Under the pieces are notes generated by a model. That model was given only the letters and a program-made list of their open reading frames with translations, was not told where the DNA came from and did not search any database. This document shows, piece by piece, positions 53,490 through 61,332 of a stretch of DNA of 64,000 bases (positions are counted from its first letter, which is position 1; each line of letters opens with the position of its first letter). Origin of the DNA: Candidatus Bathyarchaeota archaeon A05DMB-2 (lineage in GTDB: Archaea; Thermoproteota; Bathyarchaeia; Bathyarchaeales; Bathycorpusculaceae); the NCBI GenBank assembly GCA_018475625.1, contig JAAKEZ010000004.1:62001-126000 (forward strand). Direction: 5' to 3'. The position numbers were made by a program, and so were the translations under genes.

Positions 53490-54460
53490 GCGAAGTGGAA
53501 GACGCGGCAACAACCGTGGCGAGGCTGCTTCGGACGCAGATGCGCGTGGTAAAGGATGACGGGGCTCTTGCCAGCGTAACCGTGACGGGCGAATGGCAGA
53601 ACGCAGACGCCTTCAAGAACTGCGATGGGCAGGTAACCGTCGGGTTGGCGGAGAGCACCGACCAGAAAATCGAATTAACAGGCAAAACCCGCAGACGCCT
53701 ATTGCTGCTGAGGGTTAACGTTTGGGCAACAGACGCGGCGAGCGCAAGCGAAGCAGGCAAGGTGATGCGGGGCAAAATCGTGGAGGAAATCAACCGCATC
53801 CTGAGGCAGAACCGCAGCAAACCCAACGAGACACTCTACGACCTCTTCAACGCGGGACCCATCACGCAAACGCACAAGGCGTATAGCGGCACCAGCGAAG
53901 CCTCACCTGCTGCAGGCGACTGGACGGAGCTTTCAGGCTTGCAGTATCAGCAACTCTGGTACAGCGACGACAACCGGTGCCAAGTAAGCCGCGGAGGAAA
54001 CGGAGAGTACGCTGCTATGATGCTGCGCTTCCGGGTTGAAAGTCGAGAGAAATCCGTCAAGAAAATGCTCTTAACATTTGAGGGTTACGGGACAGCGCCA
54101 GGCGGCAGCGGCGTCGCGGTCAAGGTCTGGAATCACTCTGCGAGCGCGTGGCAGAACGCCCAGACAGGTGGCACCGGAGGAGTCGACGAAACAATCACCA
54201 TAGCGCTGGTGTCGAACCTGGCGGATTACATTGACGATGATGGATACGTTTGGTTGCTTGCCCGAACGCTCTTCGCCAGCGACGGCGCCACGCCTGCAGT
54301 GCTCTGGTGCGATTACGCTTGTTGCGCGGTCACCGTTAACGGCATCACGTACTGCGATGTCTCGGGTTACCGCAACCTCGACCGCGTGGACACCAAGCCC
54401 TTCATTTACCGCACGGAATTCACCGTGAAATCATGGTTCTTCGAGAACATAGGAGTGTGA
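53486..54460 (+). CDS. Tail terminator/completion protein with an inserted sandwich domain
   Basis: A 324-residue protein coupled to the preceding gene by ATGA. The N-terminal ~115 residues (EDAATTVARLLRTQMRVVKD, LLLLRVNVWATD) resemble tail-completion proteins. A ~140-residue beta-sandwich-like insertion follows (MLLTFEGYGTAPGGSGVAVK), then a C-terminal strand pair (FIYRTEFTVKSWFFENIG) that would complete the terminator fold. ATG 53486 is the start. Confidence 0.65.
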   Translation: MSEVEDAATTVARLLRTQMRVVKDDGALASVTVTGEWQNADAFKNCDGQVTVGLAESTDQKIELTGKTRRRLLLLRVNVWATDAASASEAGKVMRGKIVEEINRILRQNRSKPNETLYDLFNAGPITQTHKAYSGTSEASPAAGDWTELSGLQYQQLWYSDDNRCQVSRGGNGEYAAMMLRFRVESREKSVKKMLLTFEGYGTAPGGSGVAVKVWNHSASAWQNAQTGGTGGVDETITIALVSNLADYIDDDGYVWLLARTLFASDGATPAVLWCDYACCAVTVNGITYCDVSGYRNLDRVDTKPFIYRTEFTVKSWFFENIGV

Positions 54461-54465
54461 AAAAT

Positions 54466-55323
54466 ATGCCAGAAACATATAGTGCACATGAAAGCCGAAT
54501 CTACTACGTGGAAGAAACCACGTACGGAGAGACGCCGGCGTCGCCGTCGATGCTGAGCGTCCCAGCCGAAAGCCTAGAGCCATCCGTGAACCCAAACAAC
54601 ATCAAACTGCGCGGAGTAGGCTCCATCGACCTGCAAACCATCAAAAAAGGACTGAGGGCGCCCAGCCTGAAAATCGTTTATCCTTTGCCGAGTGACGCGC
54701 CCATCGACTTCCTCCAGTACGTCAAAAGCGAGTTAGGCAAGTCGCTGAGCGTTCAGGTGCTTTACTACAAGGGCGTTTTCGCCGCCGCCACCGACATAAT
54801 CTCGCTGCTGTACACGGGCTGCAAGTTCCAAAGAGCCACAGTCGAATGCAGCGTCGAAGACGTTGTGAAAGCAAGCGTTGAGCTCCTCTCCCAAGACCTT
54901 GCAGCTGGAACCACCAAGCTATCAGGTGCCACCTACGCTGATTATGCTGGAGCCGTGCCGTTCTATGAAAGCTACATTAAGAAAGACTCTGTGGCTCTGG
55001 AGCGCGTAACCGACTGGAAATTCACCATCGAAAATAACCTCAAACAGGTCCCAGTCATCCGCAATCCGAACGGGCACCTGCTGAAGTACATGCCGCACAG
55101 GCACAGAGACCTGACGGGCGAGGTGGTTTTCGAGTTCGAAAGCAAAGAAGAATTCGACGATGTCGTCAACGACGCAGAGTTCAGCTTGGAGTTCGGTCTG
55201 GGCGGAACCCACAAGGCAGTTTTCACTGGTTGCAAATGGGAAAGCACAGCGTCTCCGACGCGCATCGAAGAGCTTGTCAGCCTCAAAGCCGCGTTCGTGG
55301 CGAAGTTGATGACGATAAGTTGA
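54466..55323 (+). CDS. Major tail tube protein
   Basis: A 285-residue beta-rich protein with the typical start of siphovirus tail tube proteins (ESRIYYVEETTYGETP), internal ADSPI-like loops and a C-terminal VFTGCKWESTASPTRIEELV. ATG 54466 is chosen over an upstream ATG at 54433, because it starts at the domain and follows GAGTGTGA. It should polymerise to form the tail. Confidence 0.75.
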   Translation: MPETYSAHESRIYYVEETTYGETPASPSMLSVPAESLEPSVNPNNIKLRGVGSIDLQTIKKGLRAPSLKIVYPLPSDAPIDFLQYVKSELGKSLSVQVLYYKGVFAAATDIISLLYTGCKFQRATVECSVEDVVKASVELLSQDLAAGTTKLSGATYADYAGAVPFYESYIKKDSVALERVTDWKFTIENNLKQVPVIRNPNGHLLKYMPHRHRDLTGEVVFEFESKEEFDDVVNDAEFSLEFGLGGTHKAVFTGCKWESTASPTRIEELVSLKAAFVAKLMTIS

Positions 55324-55333
55324 GGCGAATGAG

Positions 55334-55534
55334 ATGAGCGTGAAGGTTTTAGAGGGCTACCAGCGAGAAGCCGAGCTCCGCCGTCGGTGGCTCAGCACCT
55401 GGGAGAAGCTGGGCGAACGCATCTTACGGATGCCGCGATGGATGCAGAACATAATCCTCGAAGACGTGAACACGGCGATAGCGAACCGCGTAGCCACTAT
55501 GGAGATGATTCAGAATGCGCAGAGAAACCGTTAA
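55334..55534 (+). CDS. Small tail-module protein
   Basis: A 66-residue helical, basic protein (EAELRRRWLSTWEKLGERIL). It overlaps the chaperone gene by 20 bases. Position between tail tube and tail-assembly chaperone suggests a tail-assembly accessory. Not recognised. Confidence 0.5.
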   Translation: MSVKVLEGYQREAELRRRWLSTWEKLGERILRMPRWMQNIILEDVNTAIANRVATMEMIQNAQRNR

Positions 55535-55988
55535 CCTCGGCACAGAGTACGGCGCGGAGTACGCGGGCAAGTACGTTTTCCAAGAGCTCACGTGGGCTCG
55601 CCGCAGCCGCATAATCCAAAAGCACACGCGGTACCACCCCATCACGGGGCAGGTTGTGAGCAGCGATTTCATTGCGATTCAGGCGGAAACCATCTGGGCT
55701 TCGCTGAAAGAACAGCCCCAAAGCAAGCCCATAACGTTAGAAAAGCTGTTGGGCGAGGAGAACGGTGTGCCCATTGCGCTCGGCGAATTGTTCAGCCGAA
55801 TCGCCAACAGCCTCTGCGCCATGACACAGGAAGAGACGGCTTTTTTATCCGCGCAGTCAGACGCCGACAGCCGCACCCAGCAGTCACCAGCTTCCGCCTC
55901 TGCAAAGAGTTCGGATGGACCCCAACAGAGCTCGGCAGGCAGCCAGCCCGAGCCGTCCACGAGTTCACCGTCATCCTCAACGAGGTAG
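55515..55988 (+). CDS. Tail-assembly chaperone, zero-frame product (gpG-like)
   Basis: A 157-residue protein in the position of lambda gpG. The first ~110 residues are folded-looking (LTWARRSRIIQKHTRYHPIT, ALGELFSRIANSLCAM). After the slippery site the zero frame becomes a low-complexity Ser/Gln/Pro tail (QQSPASASAKSSDGPQQSS), unlike the -1 frame, which looks like conserved coding sequence. This short form is expected to be the major product. Confidence 0.7.
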   Translation: MRRETVNLGTEYGAEYAGKYVFQELTWARRSRIIQKHTRYHPITGQVVSSDFIAIQAETIWASLKEQPQSKPITLEKLLGEENGVPIALGELFSRIANSLCAMTQEETAFLSAQSDADSRTQQSPASASAKSSDGPQQSSAGSQPEPSTSSPSSSTR

Positions 55989-56050
55989 ACCGCGAGGCAG
56001 AGGAGCAACAGAAAAAAGCGGAGAAAGAGGCAAGAAAACATGAGCGTTGA
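55515..56050 (+). CDS. Tail-assembly chaperone, -1 frameshift product (gpGT-like)
   Basis: Ribosomes slipping by -1 at 55841-55847 would continue to the stop at 56048-56050, giving a 178-residue fusion. The extension contains LCKEFGWTPTELGRQPARAV and a charged coil (EVDREAEEQQKKAEKEARKH), typical of a T domain that binds tape measure and tube. The stop lies inside the gp10-like gene. A real indel in the genome would give the same open frame, but the heptamer makes programmed slippage more likely. Confidence 0.7.
55841..55847 (+). promoter_or_regulatory. -1 ribosomal frameshift slippery heptamer
   Basis: T TTT TTA in the correct phase (zero-frame codons GCT TTT TTA), identical to the retroviral U UUU UUA. 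A Shine-Dalgarno-like AGGAAGAG (55828-55835) lies just upstream, as in bacterial frameshift signals such as dnaX. Confidence 0.7.
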
Positions 56051-56408
56051 CATAGGCATCGACGTTGCAGGCGCCGAAGAGTTTCAGCAGGCGATAGCGC
56101 ACTTCGACGCCGACATGCAAAGGCGAGTGCAAGAGCAGCTTGCGCGCTGGGCTGAGGCGGTCACGGCGGAAGCGCGGCGCCTCGTGCCCGTCCGAACTGG
56201 ATACCTGCGGAGCACCATTTACACGCGAACAGTGGGGTGGAGCGCAGAGGTGGGCGCCGAAGCCTCCTACGCCAGCAGCGTCGAGTTCGGCACCTGCTAC
56301 GCCGCGGCAAAGCCTTTTCTGAACCCCGCAGTCCAGGCACGTCTGCCAGAACTGGAGCGCTTTTTGCTGGAGGCGCTGGATTTGGCGAAGTCGGAGGCGG
56401 GCGTGTGA
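56040..56408 (+). CDS. HK97 gp10-like tail-completion protein
   Basis: A 122-residue protein matching the HK97-gp10 family: EARRLVPVRTGYLRSTIYTR, GAEASYASSVEFGT, AKPFLNPAVQ. These proteins join head and tail. The start overlaps the end of the frameshift extension; the end overlaps the tape-measure gene (GTGA). Its place after the chaperone is unusual; gp10 usually precedes the tail tube gene. Confidence 0.82.
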   Translation: MSVDIGIDVAGAEEFQQAIAHFDADMQRRVQEQLARWAEAVTAEARRLVPVRTGYLRSTIYTRTVGWSAEVGAEASYASSVEFGTCYAAAKPFLNPAVQARLPELERFLLEALDLAKSEAGV

Positions 56409-56947
56409 GTTTCAGAGAAATTTCCGTCACCATACGCGCGGTTAACCGTGCGAGCGCCGAGTTCAGCAGAGTGCAAACGGACGCCGAGGTTCTCGCCGCC
56501 CGAGTGAAGAGCTTGGGCTCCGCCATCGCAGGGCTGGGCGCCACGGGCACCGCAGTCGGCTACATCGCTAACCAGTTCGGCTTACTCAACGACGCACAGG
56601 CGCGGGCTTTCAACTCTGCCATGATGGTGGTCACAGTGATGGGCATGTTCATGCGCACCAGCGCAGGCATCGCGGTAGCTCAGAAAGTTTACGCCGCCGC
56701 AACCGCAGTCGCCACAGCAGTGCAGAACAGCCTGAACATCAGTTTCGCAACGTTTCTGGCTTTGACGGGCGTGGGCGTGGCGGTCATCGTGGCTGCCGCA
56801 GCGGCGATGCTGAGTTTCGCGGACAGCATGAACTCGGCAACCGCAAGCGTCCAGAACTTTAACCAGGCGTCTGCGGCGTCGCCTTCACATGTACGTAGTA
56901 TTCAGCGGGCTGGCGAGGCGGAGCTTTACCGTCGCGGAGTGGAGTAA
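56405..56947 (+). CDS. Very short tape-measure-like protein
   Basis: A 180-residue protein in the tape-measure position: VTIRAVNRASAEFSRVQTD at the N-terminus, the hydrophobic Ala/Val-rich stretch (FLALTGVGVAVIVAAAAAM) typical of tape measures, and a C-terminal RAGEAELYRRGVE. GTG 56405 starts in a GTGA overlap. Tape length sets tail length; at this size the tail would be only tens of nanometres. It ends on a clean stop followed directly by the hub gene, so no obvious decay. Confidence 0.62.
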   Translation: MSFREISVTIRAVNRASAEFSRVQTDAEVLAARVKSLGSAIAGLGATGTAVGYIANQFGLLNDAQARAFNSAMMVVTVMGMFMRTSAGIAVAQKVYAAATAVATAVQNSLNISFATFLALTGVGVAVIVAAAAAMLSFADSMNSATASVQNFNQASAASPSHVRSIQRAGEAELYRRGVE

Positions 56948-56949
56948 CG

Positions 56950-58536
56950 GTGAGCGTGAACCCGCCCGTCGTGGCACTTGTGTTCGGTAGCGTGACGCCG
57001 CTCCAGGGCGACGTGGCTGAGTTGCGTGTGCACTTGGGCTGCACGCGTGAAGTGAGCAGTTTCGAGGTGGTGCTGCAGAACTGGGACGGCAAGTACAGCC
57101 CCAACGGCGCCACGCCGATAAGCGTCGGGTTAGATGGGAGCATAAGTGTGGGCAGAGGCGCCTCGTGTCCGTTGCTGATGACGTGCCGCGTTGAAAGCGT
57201 CAAGTACGAGTCTACGCCTGTGGAGAGCTACGTGCGGGTGAGTGGGCGGTGCTGGGGCGAGCGGCTGTTCCGCCGAGTCGTCACGAAGACTTACGAGAAC
57301 AAGAAGGGCGAGGAAATCGTCAAGGACTTGGTGGACTACTACGTGGGCTTAAGCCACAACCGCGACGGCATCGAACTCGTGGAAGCTACGGACACCACGT
57401 ACACGCGCTTGGCATACGAGAACACTCCGGTCATCGACATCCTCCGCTACGTGGCAGACAGCGCCGACAAGGCAGGCGTCATCGGCTACGACTTCCGCGT
57501 GGCACCAGACGGCAAATTCGAATTCTTCCCCCGAAACACCAAAACCAGCGTCGTCAGCCTCGCCGAGCGCATCGAGCACAGCGCTTACACAAGGGACGTT
57601 ATTCGCGTGCGCAACCGCGTCACCGTCTACGGCGCGGCAGACAAGAGCGTGCCTGCGGATAAGGATGCGTGGACCGAGAGCCTTTCTCCCGCGGACGGCG
57701 CTTGGACGGCGACTTCGGGCACGGTAAGCTTCGACACCACCGCCAAGGTGAAGGGAGCGGGCAGCGTCAAAACCTACGCGCAAAACCTCAACTACGCCAG
57801 CTGCCTGTTCACGCTCAACGCAGGCAAAGAGGTGGACACAGCGCTCTACCCGACACTGAACCTGTGGCTGAACCGCGAAACCGGCTTCAACGGCAACGTA
57901 ACCCTCACGCTCTTCGACACAGCTGACCGCAGCGCGGGGCATGAGTTCACAGTCGGGCATGAAAAATGGTTTCAGAAGCAGGTGCAGGTGGGCGCTGCAG
58001 GCGCGGACGCGTGGCAGGTTGACTCCAGCTTCGACTGGTCAAGCGTGAAGAAGGTGCGCGTGGCATGCTGGTTCAACGGCGCCAGCACAGGCGCGTTCTG
58101 GGTGGACAGCTTGTTCTTCGGCGGGCGCCGCTACAGCGCAGTCGCGGAAGACGCGGGCAGCCAAGCAGCCTATGGCTTGCGGGAACTGGTGGAAGTGGAC
58201 GAGGAACTCTGGAGCGACGCGGAATGCGCGGGCAGAGCTGAGGCGTTGCTGGCGAACCAGAAAGCGCCCGCGGAGAGCTTGACTATCCGAAGCACGGTGC
58301 TGGATTACGGCAGCTCGCCCATTCTCGCGGGCGACAAGGTTCACGTGGCACTGCCCAACGAGGGCGTTGACGCGGATTTCCGCGTGCTCAGCGCCGAGTA
58401 CAACGTGGACGCGGCTACTCAGACGCTGGAGACAGTGCTGGAGCTGGGCAGAGAGACGCCGCTGCTGGCTGACTACGTTTACGCGCTGAGGAGCAAGACG
58501 GACAGCCTCAGCCGATACAAGGTTGCGAGGACGTAG
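56950..58536 (+). CDS. Baseplate hub-like tail protein with inserted sandwich domain
   Basis: A 528-residue protein resembling the gp44/gpD/gp27-type hub: early strands VALVFGSVTPLQGDVAELRV, KTYENKKGEEIVKDLVDYYV, and a C-terminal domain (DKVHVALPNEGVDADFRVLS, TQTLETVLELGRETP). Residues ~240-390 form an inserted sandwich-like module (TATSGTVSFDTTAKVKGAGS, LYPTLNLWLNRETG), similar in style to the terminator's insert. GTG 56950 follows two bases after the tape-measure stop. Confidence 0.7.
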   Translation: MSVNPPVVALVFGSVTPLQGDVAELRVHLGCTREVSSFEVVLQNWDGKYSPNGATPISVGLDGSISVGRGASCPLLMTCRVESVKYESTPVESYVRVSGRCWGERLFRRVVTKTYENKKGEEIVKDLVDYYVGLSHNRDGIELVEATDTTYTRLAYENTPVIDILRYVADSADKAGVIGYDFRVAPDGKFEFFPRNTKTSVVSLAERIEHSAYTRDVIRVRNRVTVYGAADKSVPADKDAWTESLSPADGAWTATSGTVSFDTTAKVKGAGSVKTYAQNLNYASCLFTLNAGKEVDTALYPTLNLWLNRETGFNGNVTLTLFDTADRSAGHEFTVGHEKWFQKQVQVGAAGADAWQVDSSFDWSSVKKVRVACWFNGASTGAFWVDSLFFGGRRYSAVAEDAGSQAAYGLRELVEVDEELWSDAECAGRAEALLANQKAPAESLTIRSTVLDYGSSPILAGDKVHVALPNEGVDADFRVLSAEYNVDAATQTLETVLELGRETPLLADYVYALRSKTDSLSRYKVART

Positions 58537-58539
58537 CCT

Positions 58540-58713
58540 ATGGACGCACACAACCGGAAAGTCATCGAAGTCAGCGCTGATTTGCACCAGCAGGTCAGGA
58601 AGCTGGCTTTGCTGAACGACTTGAAGATTTACGTGCTGGCGAACGCCTTGGTCGAGGACGCGTTGAATGACAAGGAGAGAATCGCAGCATTGATTAAGAG
58701 GCTCAAGCTGTGA
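58540..58713 (+). CDS. Small ribbon-helix-helix protein ending the tail module
   Basis: A 57-residue protein: strand KVIEVSADLHQQ, helix VRKLALLNDLK, helix YVLANALVEDALNDK, a ribbon-helix-helix layout. It starts three bases after the hub stop and is coupled (GTGA) to a 27-codon frame. It may regulate the module. Its sequence is distinct from the RHH protein next to the head operon. Confidence 0.6.
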   Translation: MDAHNRKVIEVSADLHQQVRKLALLNDLKIYVLANALVEDALNDKERIAALIKRLKL

Positions 58714-58793
58714 CGGGTCCCGTGGTGGATGGGGAGCTGCCGAAATGCGTGGGTTTCGGGAAGGAAACAGCAAAGCAGCTTAAGAGACAATAG
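58710..58793 (+). CDS. 27-codon open frame at the end of the tail module
   Basis: GTG 58710 overlaps the preceding stop (GTGA) and the frame reads 27 residues ending ETAKQLKRQ. It might be a real micropeptide or the start of a truncated gene; the tail strand genes end here and the next gene is on the other strand, its end overlapping by 14 bases. Weak support. Confidence 0.25.
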   Translation: MTGPVVDGELPKCVGFGKETAKQLKRQ

Positions 58794-59271
58794 TTTTCAA
58801 GTAGCTCCCGTTTATTGTAGGAGCGATTGTTAGCTTAAATGAGTATGGAGAATCGGTTACTGGAACATAATATCCTTTGCACTCAACGGTTTGTCCTATC
58901 GCAAGTTCGGGCTTATCTGGGTAATCGTACCCTACGCCGATGCTGTTCCAGCCATTTAATGTAGAATTTTCATATGAGACGGTTACCCAGTCTGCTAAGC
59001 TGTCTTTAACCCATACAATCTGAGTTATGTTTACACGGATGTACCAGCGAAATATGTGGTAATCACTGAAACCTTGGGATTTGTGGTTCTCCTCTATCGA
59101 TGTAACTACGCCTTTCAGGGAAAGGTTAGAATCGGCGTGAAGAGTGGCCTGCGGATACATGTGCGAAAGAATCAATACTTGATATGCTATAAGCGTTAAA
59201 GCGACGACTGACAGAGCAACGGCTACGATAGCTAAAAGCCATTTGCGCTTCGCCGAACGCCACTTAACCAT
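58780..59271 (-). CDS. Membrane-anchored protein of unknown function
   Basis: A 163-residue protein with a basic N-terminus, one membrane helix (AIVAVALSVVALTLIAYQVL) and an extracytoplasmic domain that looks OB-like (LKGVVTSIEENHK, AIGQTVECKGYYVPV). Not recognised. It marks the return to host-type genes after the tail module. Confidence 0.65.
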   Translation of the reverse strand: MVKWRSAKRKWLLAIVAVALSVVALTLIAYQVLILSHMYPQATLHADSNLSLKGVVTSIEENHKSQGFSDYHIFRWYIRVNITQIVWVKDSLADWVTVSYENSTLNGWNSIGVGYDYPDKPELAIGQTVECKGYYVPVTDSPYSFKLTIAPTINGSYLKTIVS

Positions 59272-59399
59272 AAATGCTCTTCTCCTTTACACTGCCATTA
59301 ATCACAGAAATATTTAATTCTAATTTTTGGAACAACGAATTTTACGATTTTAAAACTGGAAGGGGAAAAAGGTGGATGGTGATGTTTTGGAGCAGGATT

Positions 59400-59879
59400 T
59401 TATGCGACGGGTGGTGTTTCGCTTGGAGGTGCCGTGGGTATTTCGGTTGGTGGAGGCGTAGGAGATGGCGTAGGTGTAGGGGTAGGCGTGGGCGCAGGGA
59501 TTAGTGCAGGCGTCGGTGTAGGCGTAGGCGTCACTTCGATTGTGGGCGTAGGCGTTGGTTCGATTATGGATTCTGTTGGTGGCGCAAACAAACTGCCTGA
59601 AACTATGAGCCCAACGATAACAGCGATGATGATTAAGATTACGAGCCCCAGAATCCACCACAACAGTTTGGCAGGCTTTCGGCAGAAGTAGCTGCCTTTC
59701 AGGTCATACTTAGCATAGATTGGACATTTAGCACAGACACAGCCTTCTTTGGCGGCTTTTTCTTTGGCTTTGCCTTTGGCGCAGAAGAGTCCGCCAGTTA
59801 ACTCGGATTTTTTGTAGGTTGGGCACGTGGCGCAGATGCACAGTTTCATGTTTTCCGACGTGTCAGGTACCTTGGTCAT
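59400..59879 (-). CDS. DUF2769-like protein with proline-threonine repeat tail
   Basis: A 159-residue protein. The N-terminal cysteine-rich domain (CICATCPTYKKSE, FCAKGKAKEK, CVCAKCPIYAK, FCRKP) fits DUF2769 doubled. One membrane helix follows (ILGLVILIIIAVIVGLIV), then a ~60-residue tail of Pro-Thr repeats (PTPTPTIEVTPTPTPTP). The tail is coded by 6-base tandem repeats that could vary in number. The tail probably spans the cell surface layer; the cysteines likely bind metal. Confidence 0.72.
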   Translation of the reverse strand: MTKVPDTSENMKLCICATCPTYKKSELTGGLFCAKGKAKEKAAKEGCVCAKCPIYAKYDLKGSYFCRKPAKLLWWILGLVILIIIAVIVGLIVSGSLFAPPTESIIEPTPTPTIEVTPTPTPTPALIPAPTPTPTPTPSPTPPPTEIPTAPPSETPPVA

Positions 59880-60114
59880 ATGCCTTCAAAATAACCCGTT
59901 TTATTTGAGTCGATATTTAAAATCTCCGTTTTAGTCAATTTCATGATCAGTCTTTCATGCGTGTCTTTTCAGCTTAAGGACTGGAAACTTTATCTGCTGC
60001 AAAGTAGTGGCATTTTTCTCGCGTAGCGTTTTTTCCCTTTCGTTTTAATCATTTCGCGGAATACTGTTTTTATACACCGACAGCCATTCCAGATGGAAAG
60101 GAAGCGCGCATCAA

Positions 60115-60780
60115 GTGACGATAATCGTGGACGACGCGGGCAGCGGTGACCTACTCCATGGCGTGGTCATTGGCGCCTACCGCGAAGAAACCAGCGAGTT
60201 CAAGTATGACCTTATCGACGTGCGGTTCTATCAGCCTGAACTCTTCAACGAAAAAGAGTACCTGCAGGAGTCCAAGCGCATCGTCTCTAAGCTTCTAGCT
60301 AAACTCGACGTGAAACCCGACGAGGAAATCCACATCTGCCAAGGCTGCATATTCGACGTGGCAGTGGAGGAGCTGCGCAAAGTCTACGGCGAAGACAGAG
60401 TGAAACGCGTCAAAGTCGTCGGCGAACCGCAGCGGCTCGTGGAAGTCTCTTACCTAGACGAGATACGGAACCTCGGCTACGAACCGCTGGCGGAACGCGA
60501 GGAAAAACGGGCAAAAAGCTTCTTCCACATGATGCGCTGGCTGAAAGCCCACCCTGAGATGCTCCGCTACGCCAAAACGGGGTGGCCACGGCTGAAGAAG
60601 TACCGGCTCTTCAAAGAAGCGCACAACGGCGACGAGGATAACGGCACCTACGAGGCAGTCTGCACCGAATGCGGCAGTCCATGCGAGGTGCCCTTCAAAC
60701 CCGCACCGGACAGGCCAGTTTATTGTCCAGCGTGCTGGAAGAAAAGGAAGCCGAAGCGAAGCCGCAGATTAGCGCAGTAG
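60115..60780 (+). CDS. Archaeal protein with C-terminal zinc ribbon
   Basis: A 221-residue protein: an N-terminal alpha/beta domain (TIIVDDAGSGDLLHGVVIGA, EIHICQGCIFDVAVEEL) and a C-terminal zinc ribbon with CTECGSPCEVPF and YCPACW. The ribbon type is widespread in archaea as a putative nucleic-acid binder. I recognise the pattern but not a function. GTG 60115 is the start; TATA-like TTTTTATAC is near 60067. Confidence 0.7.
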   Translation: MTIIVDDAGSGDLLHGVVIGAYREETSEFKYDLIDVRFYQPELFNEKEYLQESKRIVSKLLAKLDVKPDEEIHICQGCIFDVAVEELRKVYGEDRVKRVKVVGEPQRLVEVSYLDEIRNLGYEPLAEREEKRAKSFFHMMRWLKAHPEMLRYAKTGWPRLKKYRLFKEAHNGDEDNGTYEAVCTECGSPCEVPFKPAPDRPVYCPACWKKRKPKRSRRLAQ

Positions 60781-61012
60781 AAGCGAAAACTGGCGAAACC
60801 TGATTTATCAGAGCATTACAGCGTATTTGCTGCAGGTGCCGATGACTGGGTAAAGACCGCTAGTGGCTGGAGTGGTCTAGGCGCCACCGTCGTCGGTGAC
60901 CGTGCCGTGGATGCGTGCCAAGTTTATCGTGCGGCGTTTTCGTATGCTTGGCTAAGCGAAAAAGTATTAAGCCATAGCGGCTTCTGTAAGAAAAACCAAA
61001 ATAGGTGGAAAC

Positions 61013-61318
61013 ATGGCTCAGGCAGACGCTGGCAAACTTAGCAAAAACGAGTTCTACAAGTGCCCCTTCCAGCACCCGCATCCTAAGCAGAAGTTGGCGT
61101 TTTTCAGGGATTTTGACCAGCACTTCCGTGTCTTCGGCGACAAACCCGACCACTTCGAGGCGGTGCAGCTTCACGAGGAGCTGGCGTGGCAGGCAAGGCG
61201 CGCGGAGTCCGAGCGGAGAAGCCTCAGCAAAGAGGACTTGCAGAGAATATCATTCAACGCATGGCTGGAAGCCGTAAAACAGCTCACCGGGAAAACGGTG
61301 GAAGTTGTTAAAAAATAG
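61013..61318 (+). CDS. Small conserved-looking protein of unknown function
   Basis: A 101-residue helical, charged protein (FYKCPFQHPHPKQKLAFFRD, LSKEDLQRISFNAWLEAVKQ). A good AGGTGG site precedes ATG 61013. One Cys and several His near the N-terminus might bind metal. Not recognised. The 232-base gap upstream (60781-61012) shows GC-rich stretches but no RNA I can identify. Confidence 0.55.
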   Translation: MAQADAGKLSKNEFYKCPFQHPHPKQKLAFFRDFDQHFRVFGDKPDHFEAVQLHEELAWQARRAESERRSLSKEDLQRISFNAWLEAVKQLTGKTVEVVKK

Positions 61319-61332
61319 CGGTTTGCCGCCGC

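Noticed and set aside
57349-57960. Long minus-strand frame (203 codons) within the hub gene
   Set aside because: No domain, no start site, and in a GC-rich coding region where antisense frames often stay open.
59440-59560. Short regular repeats, as a possible CRISPR array
   Set aside because: The repeats are hexamers within a coding region (Pro-Thr codons), without spacers. No CRISPR array or cas gene was seen anywhere in the window.
60781-61012. GC-rich stretch as possible structured RNA
   Set aside because: I could not form a convincing tRNA, SRP or RNase P fold. I found no tRNA or rRNA gene in any gap of the window.
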